This document shows, one piece after another, positions 23,733 through 33,108 of a DNA stretch of 42,584 nt; within the stretch, counting starts at the first letter, position 1, and each line of letters opens with the position of its first letter. The stretch covers positions 1-42,584 of the forward strand of contig CAMAHD010000004.1 in assembly GCA_945834405.1 (NCBI GenBank), read 5' to 3'. The notes under the pieces were generated by a model that ran no database searches, had not been told where the DNA came from, and was given only the letters and a program-made list of their open reading frames with translations. Position numbers and translations under genes: made by a program. The DNA comes from an uncultured Prevotella sp. (lineage in GTDB: Bacteria; Bacteroidota; Bacteroidia; Bacteroidales; Bacteroidaceae).

Positions 23733-24557
23733 ATGGAAAGCACTAAATCAATCGGCATCTGCCCCATTTGTGGACAGGGTCACATCACAGAGCACCCTTT
23801 CGGATGGGCATGTGACAACTCAAAGAAGAATGATGACGGAACGTGGTACAACTGCAAGTTCGTCGTGTTCCGACAGTACCACGGAGCAAACATCACCGAG
23901 GAAGACGTAAAGACACTCTTGGCAACAGGTGAGACAGGTGAGCTTCAGATGTGCAACAAAGAAGGGAAACCCTTTATTGGAAAACTCGTCATCAAGGAAG
24001 GTAAGGTACAGTTGGCATTTCCTCCCCGTTACCTCGAAGGACGTTGCCCCGTCTGTGGAGGTCGTATCAAGGTGACTGGTAAGGGATATGCCTGTGAGAA
24101 CTACTTTAAGAAGGATGAAGGGCACTGTAACTTCTTCATCAGTAGCACACTCTGTAACAGAGTTATCACGGAACAGGAGGTGGAGAACTTCCTGGCAGGA
24201 AAGAAGCAGATTCTTGATGGCTTCTGTTCCAAGGCAGGCAAACATTTTTCGTCTTTGCTGTCCACCACGGTTGAAGGAAAGGTGATGCTGAACTCCACCA
24301 TCTGCCAGTGTCCTCAGTGTGGCGGTGAGATACGAGTCGGGCCACGAGCCTATAACTGTTCCAACTACAGCAACGAGGATGTCAAATGTCAGTTCTCCAT
24401 CTGGCGAACCATCGACGGCCATGAGGTGACACCCGAAGAAGTCAAGCAACTCTGTGATAAGGGCGAGACAGATGAGGTCATTCATTTCTACCGTAAGGAC
24501 GGCAGCCAGTTCGACAAGAAACTGAAGCTGGAGGATGGCAAAGTCATCCTGGCATAA
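23733..24557 (+). CDS. Triple zinc-ribbon protein related to topoisomerase IA tails
   Basis: The 274-residue protein consists of three similar units of about 90 residues. Each starts with a Cys4 ribbon (CPICGQGHIT, CPVCGGRIKV, CPQCGGEIRV) with a second Cys pair 15-20 residues later. Each then has F-I-[SW]/VVF-R-like strands, a VTPEEV-like helix and a K-x-G-K-x-F-x-x-K-L closing strand. The topoisomerase III at 25672 ends in one such unit (CPLCHQGHIR to FKAKLKRDD). The protein is therefore like the tail of the topoisomerase expressed separately in three copies. Such units bind single-stranded DNA or RNA polymerase in type IA enzymes; role here is inferred. Confidence 0.85.
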   Translation: MESTKSIGICPICGQGHITEHPFGWACDNSKKNDDGTWYNCKFVVFRQYHGANITEEDVKTLLATGETGELQMCNKEGKPFIGKLVIKEGKVQLAFPPRYLEGRCPVCGGRIKVTGKGYACENYFKKDEGHCNFFISSTLCNRVITEQEVENFLAGKKQILDGFCSKAGKHFSSLLSTTVEGKVMLNSTICQCPQCGGEIRVGPRAYNCSNYSNEDVKCQFSIWRTIDGHEVTPEEVKQLCDKGETDEVIHFYRKDGSQFDKKLKLEDGKVILA

Positions 24558-24612
24558 GCATAATCATGTATAATCCTTATAAAATAGTATCATAACAAAC
24601 AAAAGAAACAAA

Positions 24613-25206
24613 ATGAAAATCACAAAGTTTATTCCATTAGCCATGCTCTCAGTGGTGCTGCTGGCATCCTGTCAGAGCAGGGAGAGTAAGATCAACAAGT
24701 TAGTATCGAGCCATCTGGAGCAGTCACTGGAGAATCCTCAGAACCTGAAGGTGCTGGAGATTGCAGAGCCAGACTCTGCTTTTGGTCTGAACTACTTTAC
24801 AAAGCAGGAACAGGCCTATATGCTCGGCACAGTTACCAACGTCACCAAGGTTCTGATGGAGCGCACGGAGTACATGACCAAGCCTGACTTGGATGATGCC
24901 TATACCATGACCCTTGCCGACTTGGAGATGCGTATGTCCACAGGACTCTTTTCGGGAATGCTCGGCGACTGCAAGAAAGGAGCCTGGTCAGGCTGGAAGG
25001 TCAGAGTTACCTATACCTGTAAGAGTAAGTACGGCTGCATGTACAAGGCACAGCGATGGTACTTCCTCGACAAAGACTGCCAGACCGTAATCCGAAGCTT
25101 TGACCTGCCCATTGTAGAGACAAGCAAGGCAGACAAATCCACAAAAACAACTACAAAGAAGCAGGGAAATGCTGCCAGCAAAATCATGTTATCAACAGGA
25201 AAGTAA
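24613..25206 (+). CDS. Lipoprotein (hypothetical)
   Basis: The 197-residue protein has a textbook lipoprotein signal (MLSVVLLASC, cysteine near residue 20). The mature part has a short pattern of Cys residues (CKKGAWSGWKVRVTYTC) and a basic tail. It would be anchored in the envelope, probably the outer membrane. No family recognised. In a conjugation element such lipoproteins may act in outer ring stability or entry exclusion; no direct evidence. Confidence 0.7.
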   Translation: MKITKFIPLAMLSVVLLASCQSRESKINKLVSSHLEQSLENPQNLKVLEIAEPDSAFGLNYFTKQEQAYMLGTVTNVTKVLMERTEYMTKPDLDDAYTMTLADLEMRMSTGLFSGMLGDCKKGAWSGWKVRVTYTCKSKYGCMYKAQRWYFLDKDCQTVIRSFDLPIVETSKADKSTKTTTKKQGNAASKIMLSTGK

Positions 25207-25231
25207 TAACCCATAAAAACGCAAAGAAGTA

Positions 25232-25666
25232 ATGAAAAACACAGTCAACAAGTATTTCGAGATCAAGGTCAAGATGCAGAAGACCCAGGAGGATGGCACT
25301 CAGAAGAAGGTCAGTGAGCAGTACGTTGTAGAAGCCGCCACCTTTGGCGAGGCAGAACGTCGTATTACAGAATGCCTGAAGCCCTATATCGAGGGGGAGT
25401 TTGATGTTACCGACATCAAGATAGCTGGATATGTTCAGATTATCAACACCAATCAGGATGCAGACAAGTTTTTCAAGGCCAAGGTCTCTTTTGTCACCTT
25501 GGATGAGACTACAGGTAAGGAGAAGAAAACCTCTGAGCTGTATCTAGTGCAGTCTGATACGCTGGAATCTGCAGAGAGTGATGTGAAGTCATTCCTGAAT
25601 GATGGTAATACCGCTATCAGCAGCATTTCTGAGACAGTCATCCTTGATGTGTTCCAACTGGATTGA
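25232..25666 (+). CDS. DUF4494 family protein
   Basis: This 144-residue soluble protein has a duplicated beta-alpha-beta pattern. The first half (KYFEIKVKMQKTQEDG ... SEQYVVEAATFGEAERRI) and the second half (KFFKAKVSFVTLDETTG ... SELYLVQSDTLESAESDV) are clearly similar. This is the DUF4494 layout found throughout Bacteroidota. The family has no firm function. It is close upstream of topoisomerase III, with 5 bp between stop and ATG. Confidence 0.8.
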   Translation: MKNTVNKYFEIKVKMQKTQEDGTQKKVSEQYVVEAATFGEAERRITECLKPYIEGEFDVTDIKIAGYVQIINTNQDADKFFKAKVSFVTLDETTGKEKKTSELYLVQSDTLESAESDVKSFLNDGNTAISSISETVILDVFQLD

Positions 25667-25671
25667 AGACC

Positions 25672-27741
25672 ATGAAGGTAGTATTAGCTGAGAAACCCAG
25701 CGTTGCCCAGAGCATTGCCCGTATCGTAGGAGCCACCCATAAGAAGGATGGCTTCTTCGAGGGCAACGGCTGGCAGGTGACCTATGCCTTTGGTCATCTG
25801 ATACAGTTAGCCATGCCTGAGAACTACGGCTATAACAGTTGGTCGAAAAGCAATCTTCCTATGTTGCCCAAGGAGTTCCTGATGATTCCCCGACAGAAGA
25901 AAGAGGGCAAGACCTATAAGAATGATCCAGGCGTGATGAAGCAGCTTAAAATCATCAAGCACCTCTTCGAAGATGCAGACTCCATCATCTGTGCGACTGA
26001 CTCAGCCAGAGAGGGAGAAGCCATCTTTAGGTATATCTACAATTATCTCGGCATCAAGAAACCAGTCTTGCGCCTGTGGATCAATAGTCTGACTGATGCC
26101 GCTATCAAGGACGGCTTTTCAAATCTCCAGCCTGATAGCAACTATGATAATCTCTTTCTTGCTGCCAAGGCACGTAGCGAAGCTGACTGGCTCGTGGGTA
26201 TGAATGCCACACAAGCCTGTAGCATTACAGGGAAGTCGCTCTATTCCATTGGCAGGGTGCAGACACCTACACTGGTGATGATCGTGGAGCGATACCTGCA
26301 GAATAAGGATTTTAAGTCTGTTCCTTTCTGGCAGGTCGCTCTGAACACAACCGATGGCGTGAAGCTGATGAGTGCTGGCAAGTGGGATGAGAAGGGTCAT
26401 GCAGAGCGAGCCTATAACACGGCAAGCAAAGCCCGTAACGGAAATGTCATCAAGGCAGAGAAGAAGCAGAAGACGGAACTGCCTCCATTGCTGTTCAGCC
26501 TGACAGATTTGCAGAAGGCTGCAAACTCCAAGTATGGCTATTCAGCAGACAAGACGCTGAACATTGCCCAGAGTCTCTATGAGAAGCAGCTCATATCCTA
26601 TCCACGAACTGGCTCTTCGTATATCCCCGATGATGTGTATGACACTATCCCTAGACTACTGAAGAATCCAGTCTTTGATAAGTTCAGAGCAAGTGTTGAT
26701 ACCATCGTAAAGCCTTCCAAGCGTAGTGTCGATGCCTCGAAGATAGAAGACCACCATGCATTGCTTGTAACGGGAGTTAATCCTAAGACCAAGGACACCA
26801 AGCCCGATGAGCAGGTTATCTATGATATGATACTCGGCAGGATGGTGGAAGCCTTTTCAAAACCTTGTGAAAAGGAAATAGATACCTACACCGTTGATGC
26901 CGGAGGCTATCTCTTTACAGTGTCGAGTACCATCATCCTTCAGAAAGGCTGGAGGGCTGTCTATGGTGCTGATGACAAAGAACGTATGGCTGTTCCTTCA
27001 TGGTATCATGGTGAGACCATCTGTTTTACTGGTGTAGAATTGCAGCAGGGGCAGACCAAACCCAAGCCGCTGCATACCGAGGGTACATTACTGGCAGCTA
27101 TGGAAACCTGTGGTAAGGACATCGATGACGAAGCGCAAAGAGAAGCCATCAAGGATAGTGGTATAGGAACACCAGCCACCAGAGCCGGCATCATCGAAAC
27201 CCTTGTTGCCCGGAACTATGTGGTCAGGGAAAAGAAGTCACTCGTTCCAACAGCCAAGGGTATGGAAATCTACAAGATCGTGAAGGACATGGATATTGCC
27301 AATGCCAGTCTGACGGGAATGTGGGAGGCAAAGCTTGCTGCCATCGAGCGAGGTCAGATGAATGTCAGCCAGTTCAACAGTGACATTGTGGAGTACACCA
27401 AGCATGTGACTGACGAGTTCCTGCATTCAGACCTGAAGCCAATCCTTACCGGTAAGCAGACAGAGATAGAATGTCCGCTATGCCATCAGGGACATATCCG
27501 CTTCTTTGATAAGGTCGCCAATTGCTCCAACGAAGGCTGTAACTTCCATATCTTCCGTACCATCTTGGGAAAGAAGCTGACCAATACTGAGCTGACAGAC
27601 CTTATCATCAAAGGTCAGACCCGTGAACTGTCAGGCTTCAAGTGTAAGGATGGGAAGCCATTCAAGGCAAAGCTGAAGAGAGATGATAAGGGAGGCATAG
27701 CCTTCGTGTTCAGTCAGAAGAAAGGAAATAATCAGCGATGA
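25672..27741 (+). CDS. topB: DNA topoisomerase III (type IA, TopB)
   Basis: ATG 25672 (MKVVLAEKPSVAQSI) is preferred over the upstream TTG; 689 residues. The Toprim domain has the Glu in LAEKPS and the acidic/RE cluster CATDSAREGEAIF (about 106-118). The active tyrosine is in LISYPRTGSSYI (about 306-309). The GIGTPATRAGIIETL motif near 501 is typical of the gate domain. One zinc ribbon closes the protein (Cys pairs near 600 and 620). It resolves single-strand links, likely in transfer or replication of the element. TopB homologues are standard in Bacteroides conjugative elements. Confidence 0.95.
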   Translation: MKVVLAEKPSVAQSIARIVGATHKKDGFFEGNGWQVTYAFGHLIQLAMPENYGYNSWSKSNLPMLPKEFLMIPRQKKEGKTYKNDPGVMKQLKIIKHLFEDADSIICATDSAREGEAIFRYIYNYLGIKKPVLRLWINSLTDAAIKDGFSNLQPDSNYDNLFLAAKARSEADWLVGMNATQACSITGKSLYSIGRVQTPTLVMIVERYLQNKDFKSVPFWQVALNTTDGVKLMSAGKWDEKGHAERAYNTASKARNGNVIKAEKKQKTELPPLLFSLTDLQKAANSKYGYSADKTLNIAQSLYEKQLISYPRTGSSYIPDDVYDTIPRLLKNPVFDKFRASVDTIVKPSKRSVDASKIEDHHALLVTGVNPKTKDTKPDEQVIYDMILGRMVEAFSKPCEKEIDTYTVDAGGYLFTVSSTIILQKGWRAVYGADDKERMAVPSWYHGETICFTGVELQQGQTKPKPLHTEGTLLAAMETCGKDIDDEAQREAIKDSGIGTPATRAGIIETLVARNYVVREKKSLVPTAKGMEIYKIVKDMDIANASLTGMWEAKLAAIERGQMNVSQFNSDIVEYTKHVTDEFLHSDLKPILTGKQTEIECPLCHQGHIRFFDKVANCSNEGCNFHIFRTILGKKLTNTELTDLIIKGQTRELSGFKCKDGKPFKAKLKRDDKGGIAFVFSQKKGNNQR

Positions 27742-28592
27742 AAAGAACTATGTCTTACATTGTGGCAGACCAGCACCGTCTCTCTGTTGAGCGTGATGAG
27801 CAGCGCGTCCATGAGCTTGGTTTCGGTAATCCTGACAAGAATTTCAGAAATTACAAGTTCTTTACCTGTGACATACGTTTTGGCATTGCTCAGCCTGTTC
27901 TAGAGGAAGCTGCCTTCCAACTGCTCGGCTATGAGCGTTTTTCCATTACCGGTATGGGTGACAAGACTGTCATGCCAAACCCATGGGATGACCTTTTTAA
28001 TACGCTTAAGTGGGCTATTGACAATAAGGGACTTAATCCGGACTACCTTAGACGTGTGAGCAAGTATGACTTCTCCGTTTCTGAGAATAAGAAAGGCGAA
28101 CGTCCACAGCATACTTCTGATGATGAGTGGGAGCATTATGTCAAGCAGGTGAATAGCAATGAACGGCGTATCTTCTCATCTGAGGAACTTCGTGAAATTG
28201 CCGCTATTCTGCCGGATACGTTAAAGCTTGACCTGTTCAATGACCTTGTCAATATCAGCCGTATTGCTGATGTGCATGCAGTTGTCAACCATATCCTTGT
28301 GCAAAATGATGGTGACGATGCCGTGCGTTTCGTGAATGCCGTCAAAGAACGTCGACAGCAGCTTCATGAACAGGGACTGCCTATTGGTCCGGAAGCAACC
28401 CGTAGCATTATCCGTGAACTTCTCGCTGAACATCCGCTTCTTGCTATGCCAAAGACAAGGGGTGCAGAACGGAATCGTGTGCCTGAATCATCAGAACTCT
28501 TGGGTAAACAGAAGTCAAACAATAAGTTGACGAAGATAGTAAAGATGAATGACAGACAGGAGGAAACCCCTCGCAGATCGTTTCATCGTTAA
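27738..28592 (+). CDS. Hypothetical protein, coupled to topoisomerase
   Basis: The 284-residue protein starts at ATGA overlapping the topB stop (ATG 27750 is an alternative). It is soluble and helical in the middle, with a basic Arg/Lys/Asn-rich C-terminus. No family recognised. The stretch FSSEELREIAAILPDTLKLDLFNDLVNIS is a helical part that might bind partners. Translational coupling suggests a function with the topoisomerase. Confidence 0.65.
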   Translation: MKRTMSYIVADQHRLSVERDEQRVHELGFGNPDKNFRNYKFFTCDIRFGIAQPVLEEAAFQLLGYERFSITGMGDKTVMPNPWDDLFNTLKWAIDNKGLNPDYLRRVSKYDFSVSENKKGERPQHTSDDEWEHYVKQVNSNERRIFSSEELREIAAILPDTLKLDLFNDLVNISRIADVHAVVNHILVQNDGDDAVRFVNAVKERRQQLHEQGLPIGPEATRSIIRELLAEHPLLAMPKTRGAERNRVPESSELLGKQKSNNKLTKIVKMNDRQEETPRRSFHR

Positions 28593-28633
28593 GGTGAAGA
28601 GTGTAATAGGATAAATATCAAACCAAAGTAATA

Positions 28634-29551
28634 ATGAATAATATGAAACAGACAAAATCAACAAAAACAGTAGCTGCAAACATGGTAGTGAAAAGAGTAG
28701 TACTCAAACAGCTCAATAATGAGAAGTTCGGTACGGTAAAAGTTGTCAAGACCGAAGATGGTGAAGGATTTGCCTGCCTTGACGACCTATGTGACATTCT
28801 GAATCTGTCCAAGAAAGAAGTGATAGAAAAACTTGATGGCCACCTGCATACAGTCTCACCCAAAAAGACTGAGGTGACAAAGTATGACACGGACTATGTG
28901 GATGAAGTCGGCATCTATCTGCTGTATTTCCTGAGTAAGGAAAAGTATACCATTCAAGTACAGAATTGGTTGGACAAGGAGTTTTTCCAGTCGCTGCATG
29001 AGCAACACCGTGACGATACAGCTACAGATCATGACACGCTTGTCTTAGATGTGGACTTTCAACGTCAGGTGCTGCGCAACATGGCCACCGCCGACAATGT
29101 GATAAAGTCTGGTCATTTCATGAAAGGAAAGGATATTCCAGAACTGACGCAGTCACATCTGATAGGGTGGTGGCATAATCTCAATGACCAGACGATTTTT
29201 ATGCTTCAGTTTAACTGCCAGTCTGACAGTTATGTCTATGAGAACGTCAGAATGAATGTCTATCTGCGAAAGATGGTTGACGGTAGGATTGATATGTGCG
29301 CCATGCACATCAGTTTCCTTGATCTCGATGATGACAATCGTGAGTTCCTTGTAATCGATACTATCATTCCCAGTAGTGTAGTATTGGACGGCTCGATTCT
29401 GGATTTTATCATGGAAGACCAGTTTGCAGACGTGGATATTTTGGAACCAGGGGATCTTAACACTATTATGATTTTGAATGGTACAATGTCGTTCCATCGG
29501 TCACGTCGTATCGAGAAGAAGGAACAGCAGGGTATCATAGAGTTTTTGTAA
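28634..29551 (+). CDS. BRO-N-like protein (antirepressor family)
   Basis: The 305-residue protein has a N-terminal region (about 20-125) reading like a BRO-N domain: GEGFACLDDLCDILNLSKKEVIEKL, then VDEVGIYLLYFLSKEKYTIQVQNWLDKEF. BRO-N domains bind DNA and are usual in phage antirepressors. The C-terminal half is an all-beta-like region without a known name. Position as the last gene of the accessory operon, before a terminator, suggests regulation, perhaps opposing the S24 repressor; this is inferred. Confidence 0.7.
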   Translation: MNNMKQTKSTKTVAANMVVKRVVLKQLNNEKFGTVKVVKTEDGEGFACLDDLCDILNLSKKEVIEKLDGHLHTVSPKKTEVTKYDTDYVDEVGIYLLYFLSKEKYTIQVQNWLDKEFFQSLHEQHRDDTATDHDTLVLDVDFQRQVLRNMATADNVIKSGHFMKGKDIPELTQSHLIGWWHNLNDQTIFMLQFNCQSDSYVYENVRMNVYLRKMVDGRIDMCAMHISFLDLDDDNREFLVIDTIIPSSVVLDGSILDFIMEDQFADVDILEPGDLNTIMILNGTMSFHRSRRIEKKEQQGIIEFL

Positions 29552-29569
29552 TAAGGTTACGCTAGAAAG

Positions 29570-29602
29570 AATAAGGCAGGAATTCAATTCTCTGCCTTTA
29601 TT
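29570..29602. terminator. Terminator of the accessory operon
   Basis: AATAAGGCAG/CTGCCTTTATT pairs with an inner AATT/AATT stem, followed by T-rich sequence. It closes the plus operon. Confidence 0.8.
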
Positions 29603-29611
29603 TTTGTGTAG

Positions 29612-29657
29612 GTGGTATACTTTTCATTATTACAGTGGTATACTTTTCGATTATTAT
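29612..29657 (-). repeat. 23-bp-period repeat, two units
   Basis: GTGGTATACTTTTC occurs at 29612 and 29635, exactly 23 bp apart, and the AT-rich spacers are also alike. Read on the minus strand the unit is GAAAAGTATACCAC, related to the motifs at 35720 and 39883. Confidence 0.75.
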
Positions 29658-29722
29658 AACCAAAAAGTTAGTTGTCTTTTTGTTTTATGTTTATATAGTA
29701 TATACCAACGCACTTTTTATTT

Positions 29723-30175
29723 TTAAAAACTACTCTTTACGAGAACTGCACCCGCTTTCGCGATGTTGTACAGATTGTACGCAACACTGATGGGCAGGGC
29801 TATGATGCCGATGACCATAGATATTGCAAGTTTGATGACTATGAAGATTAGCATAGTCAGACAACCGCCGATGCAAATCATATTGTTCATGAAGCCGGAC
29901 AGCACTGACAGACCACAGAAGAGAGCTGCCATAGCATAGCCGTCAAAGATACGTCCATCAGGTACGTTGTCGAATACAAGGTTAAGCCTGTACCCGATGA
30001 TGAAGAGTACAATGTAGGTCACCAGACGCAGGAAAGCCTCACGGAAAGCCCTTGCCTCGTTATAGTCGCTGAATACCAAAGAAAGAATCCGTCCCATTCT
30101 CTTGAATACCGTCGTGTTTGTTGTTGTCATCATAGTCGTACTGTCTTTAAAGTTGATAAATGTGAATTGAGCCAT
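29723..30175 (-). CDS. Membrane protein (hypothetical), downstream of traB
   Basis: Start is unsure. ATG 30175 has a good AAAAGGGAT site; ATG 30133 (MMTTTNTTVF) is possible. The protein of about 150 residues has three to four hydrophobic helices (YIVLFIIGYRLN, GYAMAALFCGLSVLSG, CLTMLIFIVIKLAISM). It lies at the 3' end of the minus operon of mob genes. Function unknown; a membrane role in mating is plausible. Confidence 0.65.
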   Translation of the reverse strand: MAQFTFINFKDSTTMMTTTNTTVFKRMGRILSLVFSDYNEARAFREAFLRLVTYIVLFIIGYRLNLVFDNVPDGRIFDGYAMAALFCGLSVLSGFMNNMICIGGCLTMLIFIVIKLAISMVIGIIALPISVAYNLYNIAKAGAVLVKSSF

Positions 30176-30291
30176 ATCCCTTTTGTGGAGCATCTATCTC
30201 CATCAGGGTGCAGCCAAGACACATTAGCGTGTCTCACGTGGACTGGGCATGTAATGTGTCAGGCTTGTCACCCGATGGAAGAAACTGCCTG

Positions 30292-30798
30292 TCAAAGAAT
30301 ACCTCCCTTGTCTTTCTGCATCCGCTGGATCTGTTCCTTGTTCCGCTCGATGAAAGTCCGACATACCGCATTGAGGATGTTGCCGAAGTTGAACTGTCTG
30401 CAGTTGATGCGGATGATGTCAAGAGCCCGCTTGATGTCCGGGTTCAGAACCACGGTAATCCTGTTCTCGTCGGGATGGTCGTTGTAGAACTCCGCATACC
30501 TGACCATCATATCCCATTCACCAGAGCCAGCCTCGATGATAGGCTGCACATTCGTCTGCTTTCCTCGACGTGCTCTTGCTACTTTTGGTCTTTGTGGTGT
30601 CGTATCTACAGGTGCAACCGCAGGACTTTCATTCTGAACAATCTCTTCACCCTCAGTATCAGAAGCGGTTTCTTCTGCTTTTGTAACCGCCTTCTCTTCC
30701 GATACAGTAGGAATCGGATCATTCTGTGCATCCATGAATGCGCCCAGAGAATCCAGATTGAGGATGTCGGGCTGCTGAATTAACTTGTTTGCTGCCAT
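30292..30798 (-). CDS. traB: TraB-like DUF3408 protein
   Basis: The 168-residue protein has an acidic N-terminal half and a C-terminal DUF3408 domain (about 95-165). The strand RITVVLNPDIKRALDIIR then helices INCRQFNFGNILNAVCRTFIERN form a ribbon-helix-helix-like DNA-binding pattern. DUF3408 proteins lie next to a ParA-like TraA in many Bacteroides elements. The gene is 2 bp after traA. It is a good candidate for the DNA-binding partner of TraA. Confidence 0.82.
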   Translation of the reverse strand: MAANKLIQQPDILNLDSLGAFMDAQNDPIPTVSEEKAVTKAEETASDTEGEEIVQNESPAVAPVDTTPQRPKVARARRGKQTNVQPIIEAGSGEWDMMVRYAEFYNDHPDENRITVVLNPDIKRALDIIRINCRQFNFGNILNAVCRTFIERNKEQIQRMQKDKGGIL

Positions 30799-30800
30799 AC

Positions 30801-31487
30801 TTATTCCAGTTTTTGAAGTTCATTGTAAATCATGTCGAAGGCAGGTGCTACGCACTCAGCCTGAATCTTGGTGTTCCCGAAGGTGTTGTAACGGGCAATG
30901 TCAGCCCTGTCAGCTACCATCGGTGTTACGATGCCACCTGCCTGTGCCAGTGCCTCGTCTGTCTTTTTCCAAGTCTGCAGCTCCGCTGCCGTACCCCGGG
31001 TACGGATGACGAGATTCGGTACGAATATCAGTTTCGGCTTCTGCCGTCCTTTGAGGTAGGTTATCCAGATCTTTCCCACCAGATTGAGAAACTTCTGCGT
31101 TGCACTCAGACAGTTGAACTCATACTGATACGGACAGACAATCACATCACTGAAGCCCAGCAGAGGCACCATACCCTCCAGATAGATATTACCGGGAGAG
31201 TCGAATAGATAGATGCCGTTGGCAGTCTTTACAGACTTTAAGAGCTGTGCCGACTGCTGCAGACGGTCAATCTCAATCTGCTTGACCTCGTAAGGCTCCT
31301 TATCTGTTTGCAGGCTCTGACTGTCGAACTTGCGCTTGTCAACGATGGAGTGCTGACGGTCACAGTCCAGGACACAGACATCAGAAAACTTTTTCTCAGA
31401 CAGATAGTTGGCGAAGAGCGTACACAGGGTGGTCTTACCTACGCCACCTTTCTCATTCGCCCAAGTAATGGTAATGTTCTTTTTCAT
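30801..31487 (-). CDS. traA: TraA, ParA-like ATPase
   Basis: The 228-residue protein has the deviant Walker A of ParA (KGGVGKTT, about 13-20), a Walker B-like IYLFDSPG (about 92-99) and a typical length. TraA of Bacteroides conjugative elements belongs to this family. ParA-type ATPases move or position DNA together with a DNA-binding adaptor bound to a centromere-like site. The adjoining DUF3408 protein and the octad array upstream of mobA fit such a three-part system; that link is inferred. Confidence 0.9.
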   Translation of the reverse strand: MKKNITITWANEKGGVGKTTLCTLFANYLSEKKFSDVCVLDCDRQHSIVDKRKFDSQSLQTDKEPYEVKQIEIDRLQQSAQLLKSVKTANGIYLFDSPGNIYLEGMVPLLGFSDVIVCPYQYEFNCLSATQKFLNLVGKIWITYLKGRQKPKLIFVPNLVIRTRGTAAELQTWKKTDEALAQAGGIVTPMVADRADIARYNTFGNTKIQAECVAPAFDMIYNELQKLE

Positions 31488-31536
31488 TGCGATACATATT
31501 TAGTTATTACTAATTCGATACTACTTATATACTCAG

Positions 31537-33108
31537 TCAAGACCGGCGGATCATTGCCTTTTCATCATCCACTTCACCGTAGCTGTTACGGTTGGCATCC
31601 GGATTGTAGTTGATGCGGTCACTGCTGCCAATATCATTCGATATAGGACGGGTCTTGCCAGATTGGGCATGATGCTTGTGTTCCGATGTCTCGATGTCTG
31701 CAGAACGTGAAGCTTTGAACTTGCTCATGTCTATGCCACTGGCTTCAAGGTCAACCACCTCCCTCTTCGACGGATTCACGCAGAAGAACTTGTCTTCAAA
31801 GCGGTACGTCCAGATACCCTCGTCATTCAGACGGTCAAAGATACTCTCGTTGCAACCCTTATCCTTCCCTAACTCCAACTGCTCGTTGATGGTGTAAAGG
31901 GTGGAATAAATGTTATTGCCATTCTCAGAGACATGCAGATGCTCAGAAGATACATTGAACATTTTGGAGAGTAAACGAACCTGTTGGTCGTTGACAGGCG
32001 AAAAACCCTGTACCCAAGCCACCTTATCGTTGTACTTGATCTTCTGTACGAGATAGTCGGCCAGCTCCACCTTGTCCTTTCCCATGATGATATTGCCGTG
32101 CTTGATATAGCAGCCATAGAAACGGTGAAGGTCATGATTGAGGTCGAAGGTCGTTGCCAACGGATTCTCCCGAAGCTTGTCCTCGATGAAGAAGTCCACC
32201 TTCTGAAGCTTCTCCTCACGGCTCTGGAACTGGAGCAGCTCCTTGATGCCGAGAATGTCACCACCCTTGAATACCGACTTGGTCGCATTATCCACCACCA
32301 TATAGCCATAAGGCGAAAACTCATTGCCAAGGAACTTGATACTGATGCCGAATTTCTTTTTCAGCATTGTCTCCAGTTCCTCACGGCTGGTACTCTGGTC
32401 GCTGTATTTTTTTAGGATAGCCCGAAGCTGACGGATGCGCTTCTTCTCATCCTCACCGTTCTTGCGACATAGTTTTTCCACATCCTTGACGGCAATCTTA
32501 TCCTGTACCTGCCCACCTCTTTTAATATAGATGTCCTTGTCCTGAATATAAGCCTCGTAGCCCGAAGTCTCGAAGATGGCCATGAACTGAGAGACAGACT
32601 CGAAGTGATAGGACTTGGCCAGTTTCATCATTTCAGAGTTCTGGTGCTTCTGGTCAATGCTCATAATTGACTCGATGGCCTTCAGTGAACGGATGTTCTC
32701 CATCGAGTCAGCAATCTTCTTTCCTTCCGGACTGATACGGCTTGTCACGATATGCAGATGGTTGTTGTCCGTATCATGATGAAAGTACATCAGCACAGGC
32801 TGCCCCTCATTGTTATAGCCCATCTTGTCCAGATACTTCCATGCTATACTAATCAGCTCTTCCTTGGAATACTCAGAACCCTTACAGGAAATGGCAGCAT
32901 GAAACTGAGTCATCCGTGTACGGTCATTCCTGGCAGAATAATCCATGAGATAGTTACGAAGAGACGTGATGCCTCTCATATCGGGAGCATCCTGCAGATA
33001 CCCGAAGTTACGAATGGCCACTAATTCAGCTACACCATTCTCCACCTTCCGCTCGTTGTAGCGGACTGCAGAGAAGGAACTGCTTGACTTTAGAATCGTT
33101 GCTATCAT
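31537..33108 (-). CDS. mobB: MobB-type relaxase
   Basis: The 523-residue protein has an N-terminal relaxase/mobilisation nuclease domain. The histidine cluster YFHHDTDNNHLHIVTSRI (about 105-122) is the metal-binding site, and a Tyr-rich stretch near the N-terminus would hold the nicking tyrosine. It would nick oriT and lead the strand through the coupling protein. The C-terminal 250 residues are basic and helical. It overlaps mobA by four bases and lies before traA. Confidence 0.88.
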   Translation of the reverse strand: MIATILKSSSSFSAVRYNERKVENGVAELVAIRNFGYLQDAPDMRGITSLRNYLMDYSARNDRTRMTQFHAAISCKGSEYSKEELISIAWKYLDKMGYNNEGQPVLMYFHHDTDNNHLHIVTSRISPEGKKIADSMENIRSLKAIESIMSIDQKHQNSEMMKLAKSYHFESVSQFMAIFETSGYEAYIQDKDIYIKRGGQVQDKIAVKDVEKLCRKNGEDEKKRIRQLRAILKKYSDQSTSREELETMLKKKFGISIKFLGNEFSPYGYMVVDNATKSVFKGGDILGIKELLQFQSREEKLQKVDFFIEDKLRENPLATTFDLNHDLHRFYGCYIKHGNIIMGKDKVELADYLVQKIKYNDKVAWVQGFSPVNDQQVRLLSKMFNVSSEHLHVSENGNNIYSTLYTINEQLELGKDKGCNESIFDRLNDEGIWTYRFEDKFFCVNPSKREVVDLEASGIDMSKFKASRSADIETSEHKHHAQSGKTRPISNDIGSSDRINYNPDANRNSYGEVDDEKAMIRRS

